Below are positions 7,818-16,172 of a stretch of 64,000 bases of DNA, piece by piece. Below the pieces are notes generated by a model. The model saw only the letters and a list, made by a program, of their open reading frames with translations. It did not search any database and had not been told where the DNA came from. The first letter of the stretch is position 1; each line of letters begins with the position of its first letter. This DNA is from Brevundimonas sp. (GTDB lineage Bacteria > Pseudomonadota > Alphaproteobacteria > Caulobacterales > Caulobacteraceae). The translations under genes and the position numbers were made by a program. The stretch lies in NCBI RefSeq assembly GCF_013912065.1, contig NZ_JACESA010000002.1, forward strand, positions 232,475 through 296,474. Reading direction: 5' to 3'.

Positions 7818-8224
7818 TGGTCGCGCCCCTCGTCCTTCTGGTCGATGACGACCCTGCGGTGGCGCAATCCGTCGCCTTTGCGCTCGAAACCGAAGGCTTC
7901 AGGGTCCGACGATATGGCAGCGCCGAGGCGCTGCTCGAGGCCGTGGAAGATCGCGTCGGGGAGGGGGCGGGATTGCGGGCGGCGCGCTGCCTCGTCCTCG
8001 ACTATCATCTGCCGGGTCTGGACGGGCTGGCGCTTCTGAATCGACTGAGAGCCGCGTCGCTCGCCGGCGGCGCCATACTGATCACCACCCACCCGCGCCG
8101 CGGGGTCTGCGAAGACGCCGCCCGCGTCGGCGCGGTCCTGCTTGAGAAGCCCCTCATCGGAGGCGCCCTGCTCGAGGCCGTCAGGGACGCCTGCGGCCTC
8201 AGCCGCCTCGCGTCAGAACCGTGA
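7814..8224 (+). CDS. Stand-alone receiver-domain protein beside FixLJ
   Basis: The 136-residue protein is one response-regulator receiver domain with no output domain. The acidic pocket VDDDP is near residue 10, the phosphorylatable Asp is about residue 63 in LVLDYHLPGLDG, and the Thr and Lys (ILITTHP, LLEKPL) are present, so it should be able to accept phosphate. In Sinorhizobium and Caulobacter a receiver-like protein, FixT, inhibits FixL and sits near fixLJ. This gene could have a similar role, but it keeps an intact receiver site, so a phosphate-sink role is equally possible. Its 3' end overlaps the convergent fixJ by 26 bp. Confidence 0.82.
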   Translation: MMVAPLVLLVDDDPAVAQSVAFALETEGFRVRRYGSAEALLEAVEDRVGEGAGLRAARCLVLDYHLPGLDGLALLNRLRAASLAGGAILITTHPRRGVCEDAARVGAVLLEKPLIGGALLEAVRDACGLSRLASEP

Positions 8225-8837
8225 CGCGAACCAGCTCGGACAGGCTGCGCACCTGCATCTTGGTCATCACATTGGCCCGGTAGACCTCGACGGTGCGCGG
8301 ACTGATGCCGAGATCATAGGCGATCACCTTGTTGGCATGGCCGGCGACGAGCCCCTCCAGAACCTCTAGCTCGCGTTGGGACAGCGAAGCGAGGCGCTCG
8401 GCGACGAGAGGGTCCCGTGCGGCGGTGCGGGCGCCGTCGGGTTCCGCGAGCGCGCGCTGGAGCGCCTCGATCAAGACGGCGTCGTCGAACGGCTTTTCGA
8501 TGAAGTCCTGGACGCCGGCGCGCATCGCCTCCACGGCCAAGGCCAGGTCGGCGTGTCCCGTCATCACCACGATCGGAGTGGTCGCGCCGCTCGCGCGCAG
8601 ACGCCGCGCCAGATCGATACCGCTCATCTCGGGCATGCGCACATCAGTGAGGATGCAGCCCGACAGGGGTTCGCGGCGCGCCGCCTCCAGCAGTTCGAGC
8701 GGTGAGGCGTAAAGCCGCGGCTCCAGGTCGTTCGTCGAGATCAGAAAGGCGAGGGAGTCGCGCAGGGCCGCATCGTCATCGACCACGTGCACTGTCGTGT
8801 CAGCCTGGATCATCGTCGCCATCGGTGTCGTCTTCAT
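8199..8837 (-). CDS. fixJ: FixJ-type response regulator
   Basis: The 212-residue protein has a receiver domain ([14 protein letters not shown], Asp65 in [11 protein letters not shown], Lys in FIEKPF) and a LuxR-type helix-turn-helix ([19 protein letters not shown], then [16 protein letters not shown]). It is the classic FixJ layout and should be phosphorylated by FixL when oxygen is low, then activate fixK-like genes. The start overlaps the end of fixL by 38 bp. Starts at residues 6 or 9 (MATMIQ, MIQ) are also possible. The downstream targets probably include one or more of the four Crp/Fnr genes in this window. Confidence 0.9.
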   Translation of the reverse strand: MKTTPMATMIQADTTVHVVDDDAALRDSLAFLISTNDLEPRLYASPLELLEAARREPLSGCILTDVRMPEMSGIDLARRLRASGATTPIVVMTGHADLALAVEAMRAGVQDFIEKPFDDAVLIEALQRALAEPDGARTAARDPLVAERLASLSQRELEVLEGLVAGHANKVIAYDLGISPRTVEVYRANVMTKMQVRSLSELVRVTVLTRGG

Positions 8838-10317
8838 CTGCGGTCTTCAAGGTAAAGGCGAACTGCGCGCCGCCCTCCGGACGCGGGGTCGCCCAGATGC
8901 GTCCGCCATGCGCTTCGACGATGGTTCGGCAGATCGACAGACCCACGCCCATTCCCGTTCGCTTGGTGGTCACAAAGGGCTGGAAAAGCATATCCGCCAC
9001 CGACGGGTCCAGTCCCGATCCCGTATCGGCGACGGTGACGCAGGCCTCGTCGGCGCATCGCGTGAGCGATATGGTCAGATCCCGCCGGGGCTGGTCTTCC
9101 ATGGCCTCGATGGCGTTGCGGATCAGATTGAGCACGACCTGCTGGATCTGGACACGATCCGCCAACACCAGATCGACGTCGGGCGGGAAATCGAGCGTGA
9201 CGCGCACGCCATGCTCTTTGGCGCCGACCAGCGCCAGGGCGCCGGCCTCCTCGATCAGCTTGGGCAGGCTTTCGACGCGGCGTTCCACCTCGCCGCGCGC
9301 GACGAAGTCGCGCAGCCGGCGAATGATGTCGCCCGCGCGCAAGGCCTGGGCTCCGGCCTTGCGAAGCGCGTCCTTGAGCACCTCGCGCGGCAGTTCCTCA
9401 CGATCGAGCAGACGCGCCGAGCCGTTGAGATAGTTGGCCATGGCGGTCAGGGGCTGGTTCAGTTCGTGGGCGAGGGCCGAGGCCATTTCGCCCATGGCGG
9501 TCAAGCGCGAGATATGGATCAGCTCGGTCTGCAACTCCTGTAGCCGGGTCTCCGTGGCCTGGCGGTCCGTCAGGTCGCGAATAAAGCCGGTGAAGTAGCG
9601 TTCCTCGCCGGACTGCATCTCGCCGACCGCCAGTTCGAGGGGAAAGGTCGCCCCATCGCGCCTTTGACCGACCACGACCCGACCCTGGCCGATAATCCGT
9701 CTTTCGCCTGTCCGCCGATAGCGCTCGAGATAATCGTCGTGTTGCGCCTTGTAGGGCTCGGGCATCAGCCGTTTGACATTCTCCCCGACGACCTCGCTGG
9801 CCGTCCAGCCGAACATCCGCTCGGCCGCCGGGCTGAAGGACCTTATGACGCCCCTTTCGCTGATCACGACCATGGCGTCAGGGACCGTGTCCAGGATGGA
9901 CTGCAGATGCGCCTCGCGCGCGCGTAGGTGAGCGTTGGCCGCGACGACGCCGCGGCGGCCCCGGTGAAGAAGTTCCCCGCCCACGCTCAAGCCGATTCCG
10001 ACAGCCAGAAAGACCAGGGCGGTGGCGATGTCGCCGCCGGTCCTTGGCCCAGCCTGCCAGGTGATCAGCAAACCCCCGGCGGCGCCGAGCAAGGCGGCGA
10101 GGGCGCCGGCGCCGAATCCGCCCACGGCGGCGGCGGCCGCGACGGCAGGGACGAAGAAGAGAAAAGCGATCCGCTCGCCCAGCATGGGCGCCATCGCCCA
10201 CCGCGCGGCATAGGCCAGGCCCACTCCGCCCAGAGCGATCGCGGCGCCGACCAGATGCCGGTGCGGTCGCACCCGTTCGGCCCAAAAGAGCGGCGCGCTG
10301 ATTCGGCTGGTTTTCAT
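8800..10317 (-). CDS. fixL: FixL-type heme PAS oxygen-sensor histidine kinase
   Basis: The 505-residue protein has an N-terminal block of about four membrane helices (residues 20-115), a PAS domain (130-250), a HisKA domain with AHELNQP (His284) and an HATPase domain with N, G1 and G2 boxes. In the PAS domain, His193 in QHDDYLERY aligns with the proximal heme His of FixL (His194 in S. meliloti). Arg213 in the GRVV segment matches the distal-pocket Arg (Arg214). All key residues are therefore kept, and the protein should bind heme and be switched off by oxygen. It is transcribed with fixJ. A TTGCG-type palindrome lies about 88 bp upstream and is shared with the divergent pseudoazurin gene. Confidence 0.92.
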   Translation of the reverse strand: MKTSRISAPLFWAERVRPHRHLVGAAIALGGVGLAYAARWAMAPMLGERIAFLFFVPAVAAAAAVGGFGAGALAALLGAAGGLLITWQAGPRTGGDIATALVFLAVGIGLSVGGELLHRGRRGVVAANAHLRAREAHLQSILDTVPDAMVVISERGVIRSFSPAAERMFGWTASEVVGENVKRLMPEPYKAQHDDYLERYRRTGERRIIGQGRVVVGQRRDGATFPLELAVGEMQSGEERYFTGFIRDLTDRQATETRLQELQTELIHISRLTAMGEMASALAHELNQPLTAMANYLNGSARLLDREELPREVLKDALRKAGAQALRAGDIIRRLRDFVARGEVERRVESLPKLIEEAGALALVGAKEHGVRVTLDFPPDVDLVLADRVQIQQVVLNLIRNAIEAMEDQPRRDLTISLTRCADEACVTVADTGSGLDPSVADMLFQPFVTTKRTGMGVGLSICRTIVEAHGGRIWATPRPEGGAQFAFTLKTADEDDTDGDDDPG

Positions 10318-10395
10318 CGGCCTCCATCCGCCTGTTCAGGCGAGTCTGGCACGTCCGCCGACGAAGAACCATCCGGGGGGAGGAGGGAGCCTTGT

Positions 10396-10415
10396 CCTTT
10401 GCGCGCGCGCAAAGG
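10396..10415. promoter_or_regulatory. Perfect 20-bp palindrome with TTGCG-N4-CGCAA core
   Basis: The core TTGCGCGCGCGCAA (10399-10412) is flanked by CCT and AGG to give a perfect 20-bp palindrome. The layout is that of a Crp/Fnr-family operator with half-site TTGCG. Its centre lies 82 bp before the pseudoazurin start, matching the spacing of the FNR-type boxes before narK1 (82 bp), nirK (75 bp) and the RIC gene (80 bp). Confidence 0.7.
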
Positions 10416-10487
10416 CGCCAAGGGCGCCGGTTGCTAAGAGACCGGCTGCGGACGGGACCGGGCCGCCGCCTGCGACGGGAGATTTCG

Positions 10488-10931
10488 ATGACCACGCGAC
10501 GGGCGCTGCTGACGGCGGCGGCGGGATGGGGGCTCGGCGGCGCGTCCGCCGCGCGCGTCCACCGCGTTCAGATGCTGAACCGCGGGCCGGGCGGAGCCAT
10601 GGTGTTCGACCCGGCCTTTCTGCGCGCCGAAATCGGAGATCTCGTTCGCTTCGTGCCGACCGATCCCGGACATAATGCGGAGGTCATCGTCGGGCTTGCG
10701 CCGACGGGAACGCCGCCGACGCGCGGCGCCATGGGGGCGGTGTTCGACCTTCGTCTCGAACGACCCGGCCTCTACGGCGTCAAGTGCGCGCCTCATTTCG
10801 GCATGGGCATGGTGGCTCTGATCGCCGTTGGCGATGTCCGCGCCAGCCGCTCCGGGTTTGAAGCCGGTGTGGCGCGCCTTCCAGGGCTGGCCCGACGACG
10901 CATGATCGAGGCGCTGGCGAGACTGGGTTGA
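10488..10931 (+). CDS. Pseudoazurin-like blue copper protein
   Basis: From the ATG at 10488 (preceded by GGGAG) the protein has 147 residues with a short N-terminal export signal that includes a twin Arg (MTTRRALLTAAAGWG). The type 1 copper ligands are His62 (GHNAEV), Cys100, His103 and Met108 (KCAPHFGMGM). The spacing 38-3-5 is the same as in characterised pseudoazurins. Pseudoazurin is a periplasmic electron carrier that donates to copper nitrite reductase, and nirK lies 3 kb downstream. A strong palindromic operator lies 82 bp upstream. A longer start at 10392 would run through this operator and lacks a signal peptide, so I reject it. Confidence 0.88.
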   Translation: MTTRRALLTAAAGWGLGGASAARVHRVQMLNRGPGGAMVFDPAFLRAEIGDLVRFVPTDPGHNAEVIVGLAPTGTPPTRGAMGAVFDLRLERPGLYGVKCAPHFGMGMVALIAVGDVRASRSGFEAGVARLPGLARRRMIEALARLG

Positions 10932-10943
10932 TCCGAGACGGCA

Positions 10944-10977
10944 ACTCGGGTCTTTCCCCTAGGCGACACACCCGAGT
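10944..10977. repeat. Inverted repeat after the pseudoazurin gene
   Basis: Arms ACTCGGGT (10944-10951) and ACCCGAGT (10970-10977) are perfect 8-bp complements separated by 18 bp. There is no T-run after it, so it may be an operator of the following crp gene or a weak terminator. Confidence 0.45.
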
Positions 10978-11033
10978 ACCGAAATCGGCCTGTCCCCCGT
11001 AGCGTCACGGCGTTGAATAAACCCGAGGTCGCC

Positions 11034-11723
11034 ATGTCCGCAGCCCTTCTCGCGATGACCCCCGAGCCGCTCGAGCGTCCGCTCCCGACGCCAGAGCCCG
11101 AAGCCATGTGCCCGCTCAACGCCGCCTTCGCCGACAGTCAGGCTCTTCGCACCACCGTCGATCTGGGCGACGACCTGTTTCTCGCCGGCGCGGCCGCCGA
11201 CTACGCCTATCGCGTGGAGGCGGGCGTCTTGATGAGCTATCGCCTGCTGCGGGACGGTCGTCGCCAAGTCGTGGACTTCCATCTGCCTGGCGAATTTCTC
11301 GGGCTTGAGGCGGGCGTGGACTATACGACCGCTGTGCAAGCCATCACGCCGGCCGTCGTAGCCGGGATGCGGCGTCGGCGTCTTTCGGCCTTGGCGGCGA
11401 CCGATGTCCGCCTGACCGGCGCCCTGTGGGCGGCCTCGGTGAGGGTCTGCCAACGCAGTCAGGATCACGCCGCCATTCTCGCTCGCCAAAGCGCCACCGA
11501 ACGGGTCGCCGCCTTTCTTCTCGCCTACGCCCGACGAGTCGGATCGCTCGACGACATGATCTTGCCGATGAGCCGCCAGGACATGGCGGACTTCCTGGGT
11601 CTGGCGATCCACACCGTCTCGCGCACCCTGACCCAAATGGAAGGCTCCGGCCTGATCTCGGCGCGCTCCAGTCGGCACGTCCGGCTGGTCCGCCGCGACC
11701 GGCTTGAAGCCCTTTGTTCCTAA
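11034..11723 (+). CDS. FixK-like Crp/Fnr-family regulator
   Basis: The protein has about 229 residues from the ATG at 11034. A TTG start seven codons earlier is less likely. It contains a cNMP-like beta-roll (VDLGDDLFLAGAAADYAYRVEAG, VVDFHLPGEFLGLEAG) and a winged helix with SRQDMADFLGLAIHTVSRTL. The recognition helix has H-T-V-S-R, so it keeps the SR pair of FixK/FNR but has His where FNR has the TTGA-reading Glu. The layout resembles FixK proteins lacking an N-terminal cysteine cluster. It lies directly upstream of alternative oxidase and hemN in the same direction. It may be the FixJ target in this system, but no gene-specific evidence shows that. Confidence 0.87.
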   Translation: MSAALLAMTPEPLERPLPTPEPEAMCPLNAAFADSQALRTTVDLGDDLFLAGAAADYAYRVEAGVLMSYRLLRDGRRQVVDFHLPGEFLGLEAGVDYTTAVQAITPAVVAGMRRRRLSALAATDVRLTGALWAASVRVCQRSQDHAAILARQSATERVAAFLLAYARRVGSLDDMILPMSRQDMADFLGLAIHTVSRTLTQMEGSGLISARSSRHVRLVRRDRLEALCS

Positions 11724-11756
11724 TCCGGTCTGTGAAGACCTGAAACGAGAAAGCTG

Positions 11757-12449
11757 ATGAATATGACTGACCTTCTGAGTGATATCGACGTCCATCATGC
11801 GCCGCGTTCGGTGTCTGATCGCATCGCCTGGGGTTTTGTGAAGTCGCTCCGCTTCTGCGCGGACACCTTCTTCGCCAAGCGTTACGGCCACCGGGCCGTG
11901 GTGCTGGAGACGGTGGCGGCCGTGCCCGGCATGGTCGGAGCCACCCTGACCCACCTGAAAGCCCTGCGGCGCATGAGCGACGACCGCGGCTGGATCCGCA
12001 CCCTGATGGACGAGGCAGAAAACGAGCGCATGCACCTGATGACCTTCATCGAGGTGTGCCAGCCGACCCTGTTCGAACGTTTCATCGTCATGGCCGTGCA
12101 ATGGCTGTTCTATCTCTTCTTCTTCGGCCTCTATCTGGTCTCGCCCCGCACCGCCCATCGGGTCGTCGGCTATTTCGAAGAAGAGGCGGTGATCAGCTAC
12201 ACCCATTATCTTGCTGAGATCGACGAAGGGCGTAGCGAGAACGTCCCTGCGCCAAAGATCGCCCGCGACTACTGGGGTCTGCCCGCGTCCGCAACGCTGC
12301 GTGACGTGGTCCTGGTGGTGCGCGCCGACGAGGCGCATCACCGTGACGTCAACCATGGCTTCGCCGATGAACTGGCCGGCGGACCGGTCAAGGCCGTGCG
12401 GCCGGGTCCTGCGCATGTTCCGCTTCAACCGCATTGGACGGTTGCCTGA
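11757..12449 (+). CDS. aox: Alternative oxidase (cyanide-insensitive quinol oxidase)
   Basis: The 230-residue protein has the complete di-iron signature of alternative oxidases: LET (Glu51), NERMHL (Glu90, His93), FEEEA (Glu141-143) and [12 protein letters not shown] (Glu192, His195). Two hydrophobic interfacial stretches surround these motifs. The enzyme oxidises ubiquinol with oxygen without pumping protons and without a heme-copper centre. It is therefore resistant to cyanide and, as known for this family, relatively resistant to NO. Placing it between a FixK-like regulator and hemN, close to nirK, suggests it supports respiration at low oxygen while NO is being made. The stop overlaps the upstream end of hemN sequence. 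Confidence 0.93.
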   Translation: MNMTDLLSDIDVHHAPRSVSDRIAWGFVKSLRFCADTFFAKRYGHRAVVLETVAAVPGMVGATLTHLKALRRMSDDRGWIRTLMDEAENERMHLMTFIEVCQPTLFERFIVMAVQWLFYLFFFGLYLVSPRTAHRVVGYFEEEAVISYTHYLAEIDEGRSENVPAPKIARDYWGLPASATLRDVVLVVRADEAHHRDVNHGFADELAGGPVKAVRPGPAHVPLQPHWTVA

Positions 12450-12463
12450 GGCGGGGGATCGCG

Positions 12464-13819
12464 ATGCCGACCTCCCTGCCTCAGGCCTGGATGACGCATG
12501 CCCGTCGGACCCTGCCACGCTACACCAGCTATCCCACCGCCGTCGCTCTGCGGCCCGGGACGCTCGAAGAGGTCGAGACCTGGTTGATCGCGGATGAGGG
12601 GGAGAGCCTCTCGGTCTATGTCCACATCCCCTTCTGCGATCGACTGTGCTGGTACTGCGGCTGCCACACCAGCATTGTCTCGGACTATGAGCGGGTGGCG
12701 GCCTTCCAGGCCCAGTTGTTGCGGGAGATCGCGCTCTGGGCCGAACGGCCCGGGGTGCGGCGCGGGGTCGTGCGCCATCTGCATTTCGGCGGCGGCAGCC
12801 CCAACATCCTGCGGCCTGCGGATTTCGTCGCCGTCGTGGACCGGCTGAGGTCGATCTTCCGCTTCGCGCCCGACGCGGAGGTGGCGGTCGAACTCGACCC
12901 GGCCCGACTGGAGATCGGTTTCATCGCGGGCCTCGCGCAAGCCGGGGTCACGCGGGTAAGCCTTGGGGTTCAGACCTTCGACCCGGCGGTCCAGGCGCGG
13001 GTCAATCGACCGCAGCCCTATGCTCAGGTGGCTGAGGCCGTCGAGGAATTGCGGCGCGCAGGGATCGCGGGCGTCAATTTCGATCTGATGTATGGCCTGC
13101 CCGGTCAGACGCCGGACAATGTGGCCGAGACGGCGGACCTGGCGGCGGGGCTCGCGCCCGACCGACTCGCCGTCTTCGGCTATGCGCATGTGCCCTGGTT
13201 GAAGAAGCACCAGAGCATGATCGCCGAGACCGAACTCGCCGACGCCGCCGGACGTTGGGCCCAAGCCGGGGCGGCCCACGACCGACTGGTCTCGGCCGGT
13301 TACGAGGCGATCGGTCTGGACCACTACGCGCGTCCCGACGATCGTCTGTCGCGCGCCCTGGCGCAGGGCGGGCTGCGGCGCAATTTCCAAGGCTATACCG
13401 ACGATCCCGCGCGGGTGCTCGTGCCGCTGGGGCCGTCGGCCATCGGTCAGTGGCCGACGGGACTGGTGCAAAACGCCGCGGATGCGCGGGTCTGGCGGCA
13501 GGCGATCTCCGATGGCCGGCTGCCGGTCGCACGGATCCTGCCCCTGACATCCGAGGATCGGCTTCGGGGGGCGGTGATCGAAGCCCTGATGACCGGGCTG
13601 TCGGCGGATGTCGATCAGATTTCCCAGAACCACGGGCAGTCTTCCGATCACCTCGACGCCTGTCTGGACCGGCTTCGGGAGGCGGCGGACGCGGGCTTGT
13701 GCCGGATCGACGGGCGGCGCGTCTGGATCCCGGACGCGGCGCGGCGGCTGGTTCGCACCGTCGCGGCGGCGTTCGACGCGGCGGGCGAGCCGCCGCAACG
13801 CCATGCGCCGGCGGTTTGA
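12464..13819 (+). CDS. hemN: Oxygen-independent coproporphyrinogen III dehydrogenase
   Basis: About 451 residues from ATG 12464 (MPTSLPQAWM). The radical SAM motif is VHIPFCDRLCWYCGCHT, where CxxxCxxCxC is the HemN form with a fourth Cys. HFGGGSPN (the SAM-binding GG motif) and GVQTFDP follow, and a C-terminal HemN domain completes it. It decarboxylates coproporphyrinogen III to protoporphyrinogen IX without oxygen, supplying heme for nitrate and nitrite respiration. The start lies 15 bp beyond the alternative-oxidase stop (the longer frame beginning at 12434 would overlap it). The two are presumably co-transcribed. Confidence 0.93.
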   Translation: MPTSLPQAWMTHARRTLPRYTSYPTAVALRPGTLEEVETWLIADEGESLSVYVHIPFCDRLCWYCGCHTSIVSDYERVAAFQAQLLREIALWAERPGVRRGVVRHLHFGGGSPNILRPADFVAVVDRLRSIFRFAPDAEVAVELDPARLEIGFIAGLAQAGVTRVSLGVQTFDPAVQARVNRPQPYAQVAEAVEELRRAGIAGVNFDLMYGLPGQTPDNVAETADLAAGLAPDRLAVFGYAHVPWLKKHQSMIAETELADAAGRWAQAGAAHDRLVSAGYEAIGLDHYARPDDRLSRALAQGGLRRNFQGYTDDPARVLVPLGPSAIGQWPTGLVQNAADARVWRQAISDGRLPVARILPLTSEDRLRGAVIEALMTGLSADVDQISQNHGQSSDHLDACLDRLREAADAGLCRIDGRRVWIPDAARRLVRTVAAAFDAAGEPPQRHAPAV

Positions 13820-13831
13820 CGACGCCGGGGC

Positions 13832-13845
13832 TTGAGGGGCGTCAA
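13832..13845. promoter_or_regulatory. FNR/FixK-type box upstream of nirK
   Basis: TTGAGGGGCGTCAA keeps the TTGA...TCAA ends of the consensus and the 5-4-5 spacing. Its centre is 75 bp before the nirK start codon, which fits an activator site at about -41.5. Confidence 0.7.
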
Positions 13846-13913
13846 GCCATTGAGCGCGAGGGGTCAAGGCGCTCGCGGTCGGGCGGGCCTAAATTCCTGA
13901 CAAAGGAGACCCC

Positions 13914-14915
13914 ATGCGCCCTCATTCCCTGGCTCGACTGGCCGCGCTCGTCGCCCTAGCGGCGGGGCAGGCCGCAGCCCAGACGCCCGCCGCGGACATC
14001 GTCCGTCGCGCCGACGACCTGCCGGCCCCGCTCACGGCCAAATCCCCGCGGACGCATCAGGTGCGGTTGGAGGCGATTGAGCGTGACGGCGCGCTGTCGG
14101 ACGGACAGACCTATCGCTATTGGACCTTCAACGGTCGTACGCCCGGCCCCTTTTTAAGGGTGCGCGTCGGCGACAGGATCGAACTGACCCTCGCCAACGC
14201 CGCCGACAGTCAGATGATGCACAATATCGATCTGCACGCCGTGACCGGGCCGGGAGGCGGGGGCGGGGTCACGCGGGTCTATCCCGGCGAGAGCGCCAGC
14301 TTCCGCTTCAAGGCCCTGGCGCCGGGCCTCTATGTCTATCATTGCGCCGAGGCGATGGCGGCCCAGCACATCGCCAACGGCATGTACGGCCTGATCCTGG
14401 TGGAGCCCGAAGGCGGACTGCCGCCGGTCGATCATGAATTCTATGTCATGCAGGGCGAAATCTACGCCGAGGCGGACGGCGAGGGCCGTCTGATCGAGGA
14501 TCTGGATCGGCTTCTGGAGGAGCGGCCGTCGCATTATGTGATGAACGGCGCGGTGCGCGGCCTGACGGGCGAGCGTCGCATGCGGGTGCGGGTGGGCGAC
14601 ACCGCCCGCCTCTATTTCGGGGTCGGCGGTCCCAACAAGACCGCCAGCCTGCATCTGATCGGCGAGATCATGGATCGCGTCTATCCCAACGCCGCCTTGA
14701 CGGACGCCCCCTTGCACAATGTCCAAACCGTCAGCGTGCCGCCTGGCGGCGCGACCGTCGTCGAGTTCACCTTCCAGGTACCCGGAGACTACGCCCTGGT
14801 CGACCACGCCCTGACCCGGGTCGATCTCGGCGCCCTGGCGGTCATCCAAGCCGAAGGTCCGGCGTCGCCCGAGGTGTTCGACGGGCGAGAGCCGCACGGC
14901 CCTCACAGTCACTGA
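13914..14915 (+). CDS. nirK: Copper-containing dissimilatory nitrite reductase
   Basis: The 333-residue protein has a signal peptide (cleavage likely after AAAQ near residue 23) and two cupredoxin domains. It reduces nitrite to NO in the periplasm. Type 1 copper ligands are His103, Cys144, His152 and Met157. Type 2 copper ligands are His108, His143 and His298. The catalytic pair is Asp106 (HNIDLHAV) and His247 (ASLHLIGE). All are intact. The gene stands alone behind its own FNR-type box. Its likely electron donor is the pseudoazurin at 10488. The 3' end overlaps the convergent FAD oxidoreductase by 7 bp. No NO reductase gene is present in the window. Confidence 0.96.
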   Translation: MRPHSLARLAALVALAAGQAAAQTPAADIVRRADDLPAPLTAKSPRTHQVRLEAIERDGALSDGQTYRYWTFNGRTPGPFLRVRVGDRIELTLANAADSQMMHNIDLHAVTGPGGGGGVTRVYPGESASFRFKALAPGLYVYHCAEAMAAQHIANGMYGLILVEPEGGLPPVDHEFYVMQGEIYAEADGEGRLIEDLDRLLEERPSHYVMNGAVRGLTGERRMRVRVGDTARLYFGVGGPNKTASLHLIGEIMDRVYPNAALTDAPLHNVQTVSVPPGGATVVEFTFQVPGDYALVDHALTRVDLGALAVIQAEGPASPEVFDGREPHGPHSH

Positions 14916-16009
14916 TCCCCGATAGGGGCGCGTCGGAGCCTTTGCGGAGACAGGAGGGCGGCGGTCAAATCCTCGGCGACGAGCGCCTCTGGCCAGGGGG
15001 CGCCGCCCAGCATCGCGGCGGCCGCCTGACCGAGCGCGGGCGCGCTCTGGACCCCGGACCCGCCCAAGCCCGCGATCCAGAAATAATCCGCCGCATCGGT
15101 CGCCCAGCCCGCCACCGGATCGCGATCCGCCGCGAAGCTCCTCAGACCCGCCCAGTGCGCCGTCGGCGTCCACTCGGTCCGCCCGGTCAGATCGTTCAGG
15201 CTTTCGCTGGCCAGAGCGACGGAGAGGGGATCGGACTGGGCGTCGCAGGGCGGGGACGGCGTCTCCTCGCAGGCGCTCGCCCAGACGGCGTCCCCGGCAG
15301 GACGCAGATAGCCCTGTCCGTTCGCCTGTTTGAGGATCGGCCAGGTCCGCACTTCCACGGCAGGCGGGGGCGCGGCTTCGATCAGGGTCCGCCGGTACGA
15401 CTGCAGCCCCAGGGGCTGGACCCCGGCGAGACGCGCCATCTCGTCGGCCCAGGGGCCAGCGGCGTTGACCAGGACCGCGCCGGCAAGGGTCCGCTCCGCC
15501 GATCGAAGCCGCCAACAGCCCTGACGCCGTTCGATCGTCTCGGACTCGAAGCCGGTGACGATCGGGCCGTGCCGCAAGACGGCCCGGCGCAAGCGATCGA
15601 CCAGGCCGGCCAGGTCGATCAGGCCGGCGTCCGTCTCCAGGAAGCCCAGGGTGGTCGTCCCTGCCCGGAGGCCGGGCGCGAGCTTCGCGATCTCGGCGGC
15701 GTCGATCCGTCGTCCCCGTCCCCATTGCTGGACGGCGGCGAGATCCGTCTCTTCGGACGCCAGATGGAGGGCCGCGCGCGGCTCCAGCAGATCAGGAGCC
15801 AGAAGGCCCCGAGACGCGCGCGCCAGCCTCGAGACGACGGGGCCGCCATAGGTGGGGATGAACATGGCGGCCGCCCGGCCGCTGGCGTGGCGACAGAGCC
15901 AGGCCTCGCGCTCGACCAGGCAGAGCCGGCGGTGCGGCGCCAGGGCGGCGGCGACGGCCAAACCCGCAAGGCCCCCGCCCAGGATCAGAAACTCGAATCT
16001 GTCTTGCAT
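14909..16009 (-). CDS. FAD-dependent oxidoreductase (DAO family)
   Basis: The 366-residue protein starts with a Rossmann dinucleotide-binding motif (FLILGGGLAGLAVAAAL, GxGxxG) followed by VERE. VNAAGPWADEMA is the second FAD contact typical of D-amino-acid oxidase/glycine oxidase-like enzymes. IAGLGGSGVQSAP is near the C-terminus. The substrate is unknown; members oxidise amino acids or related amines. It is transcribed against nirK and divergently from the ubi operon, with the FNR-type box at 16059 only 50 bp upstream. Its expression may therefore follow oxygen supply. Confidence 0.82.
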   Translation of the reverse strand: MQDRFEFLILGGGLAGLAVAAALAPHRRLCLVEREAWLCRHASGRAAAMFIPTYGGPVVSRLARASRGLLAPDLLEPRAALHLASEETDLAAVQQWGRGRRIDAAEIAKLAPGLRAGTTTLGFLETDAGLIDLAGLVDRLRRAVLRHGPIVTGFESETIERRQGCWRLRSAERTLAGAVLVNAAGPWADEMARLAGVQPLGLQSYRRTLIEAAPPPAVEVRTWPILKQANGQGYLRPAGDAVWASACEETPSPPCDAQSDPLSVALASESLNDLTGRTEWTPTAHWAGLRSFAADRDPVAGWATDAADYFWIAGLGGSGVQSAPALGQAAAAMLGGAPWPEALVAEDLTAALLSPQRLRRAPIGDQ

Positions 16010-16058
16010 GGCGGCTCCCGTGGCCGGGACAGCCTATCGGCGACGGCGGCCGCAAGGA

Positions 16059-16072
16059 TTGAGGCGGATCAA
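16059..16072. promoter_or_regulatory. FNR/FixK-type box between the FAD oxidoreductase and the ubi operon
   Basis: TTGAGGCGGATCAA fits TTGA-N6-TCAA with 5-4-5 spacing. It is 107 bp (centre) before the start at 16173 and 56 bp before the divergent start at 16009. Confidence 0.65.
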
Positions 16073-16172
16073 GCCCCGAAATGACGCCGGGCAGGACGGC
16101 GATTGAGACCGGTTCAGCCCGATCAGACCCGGCTGGGTTAGGAGCCGGGGCATCCGCGACGCAGGACGCCCC

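Noticed and set aside
10392-10487. Longer pseudoazurin start
   Set aside because: It would include the palindromic operator and lacks a signal peptide; the GGGAG site fits the later ATG.
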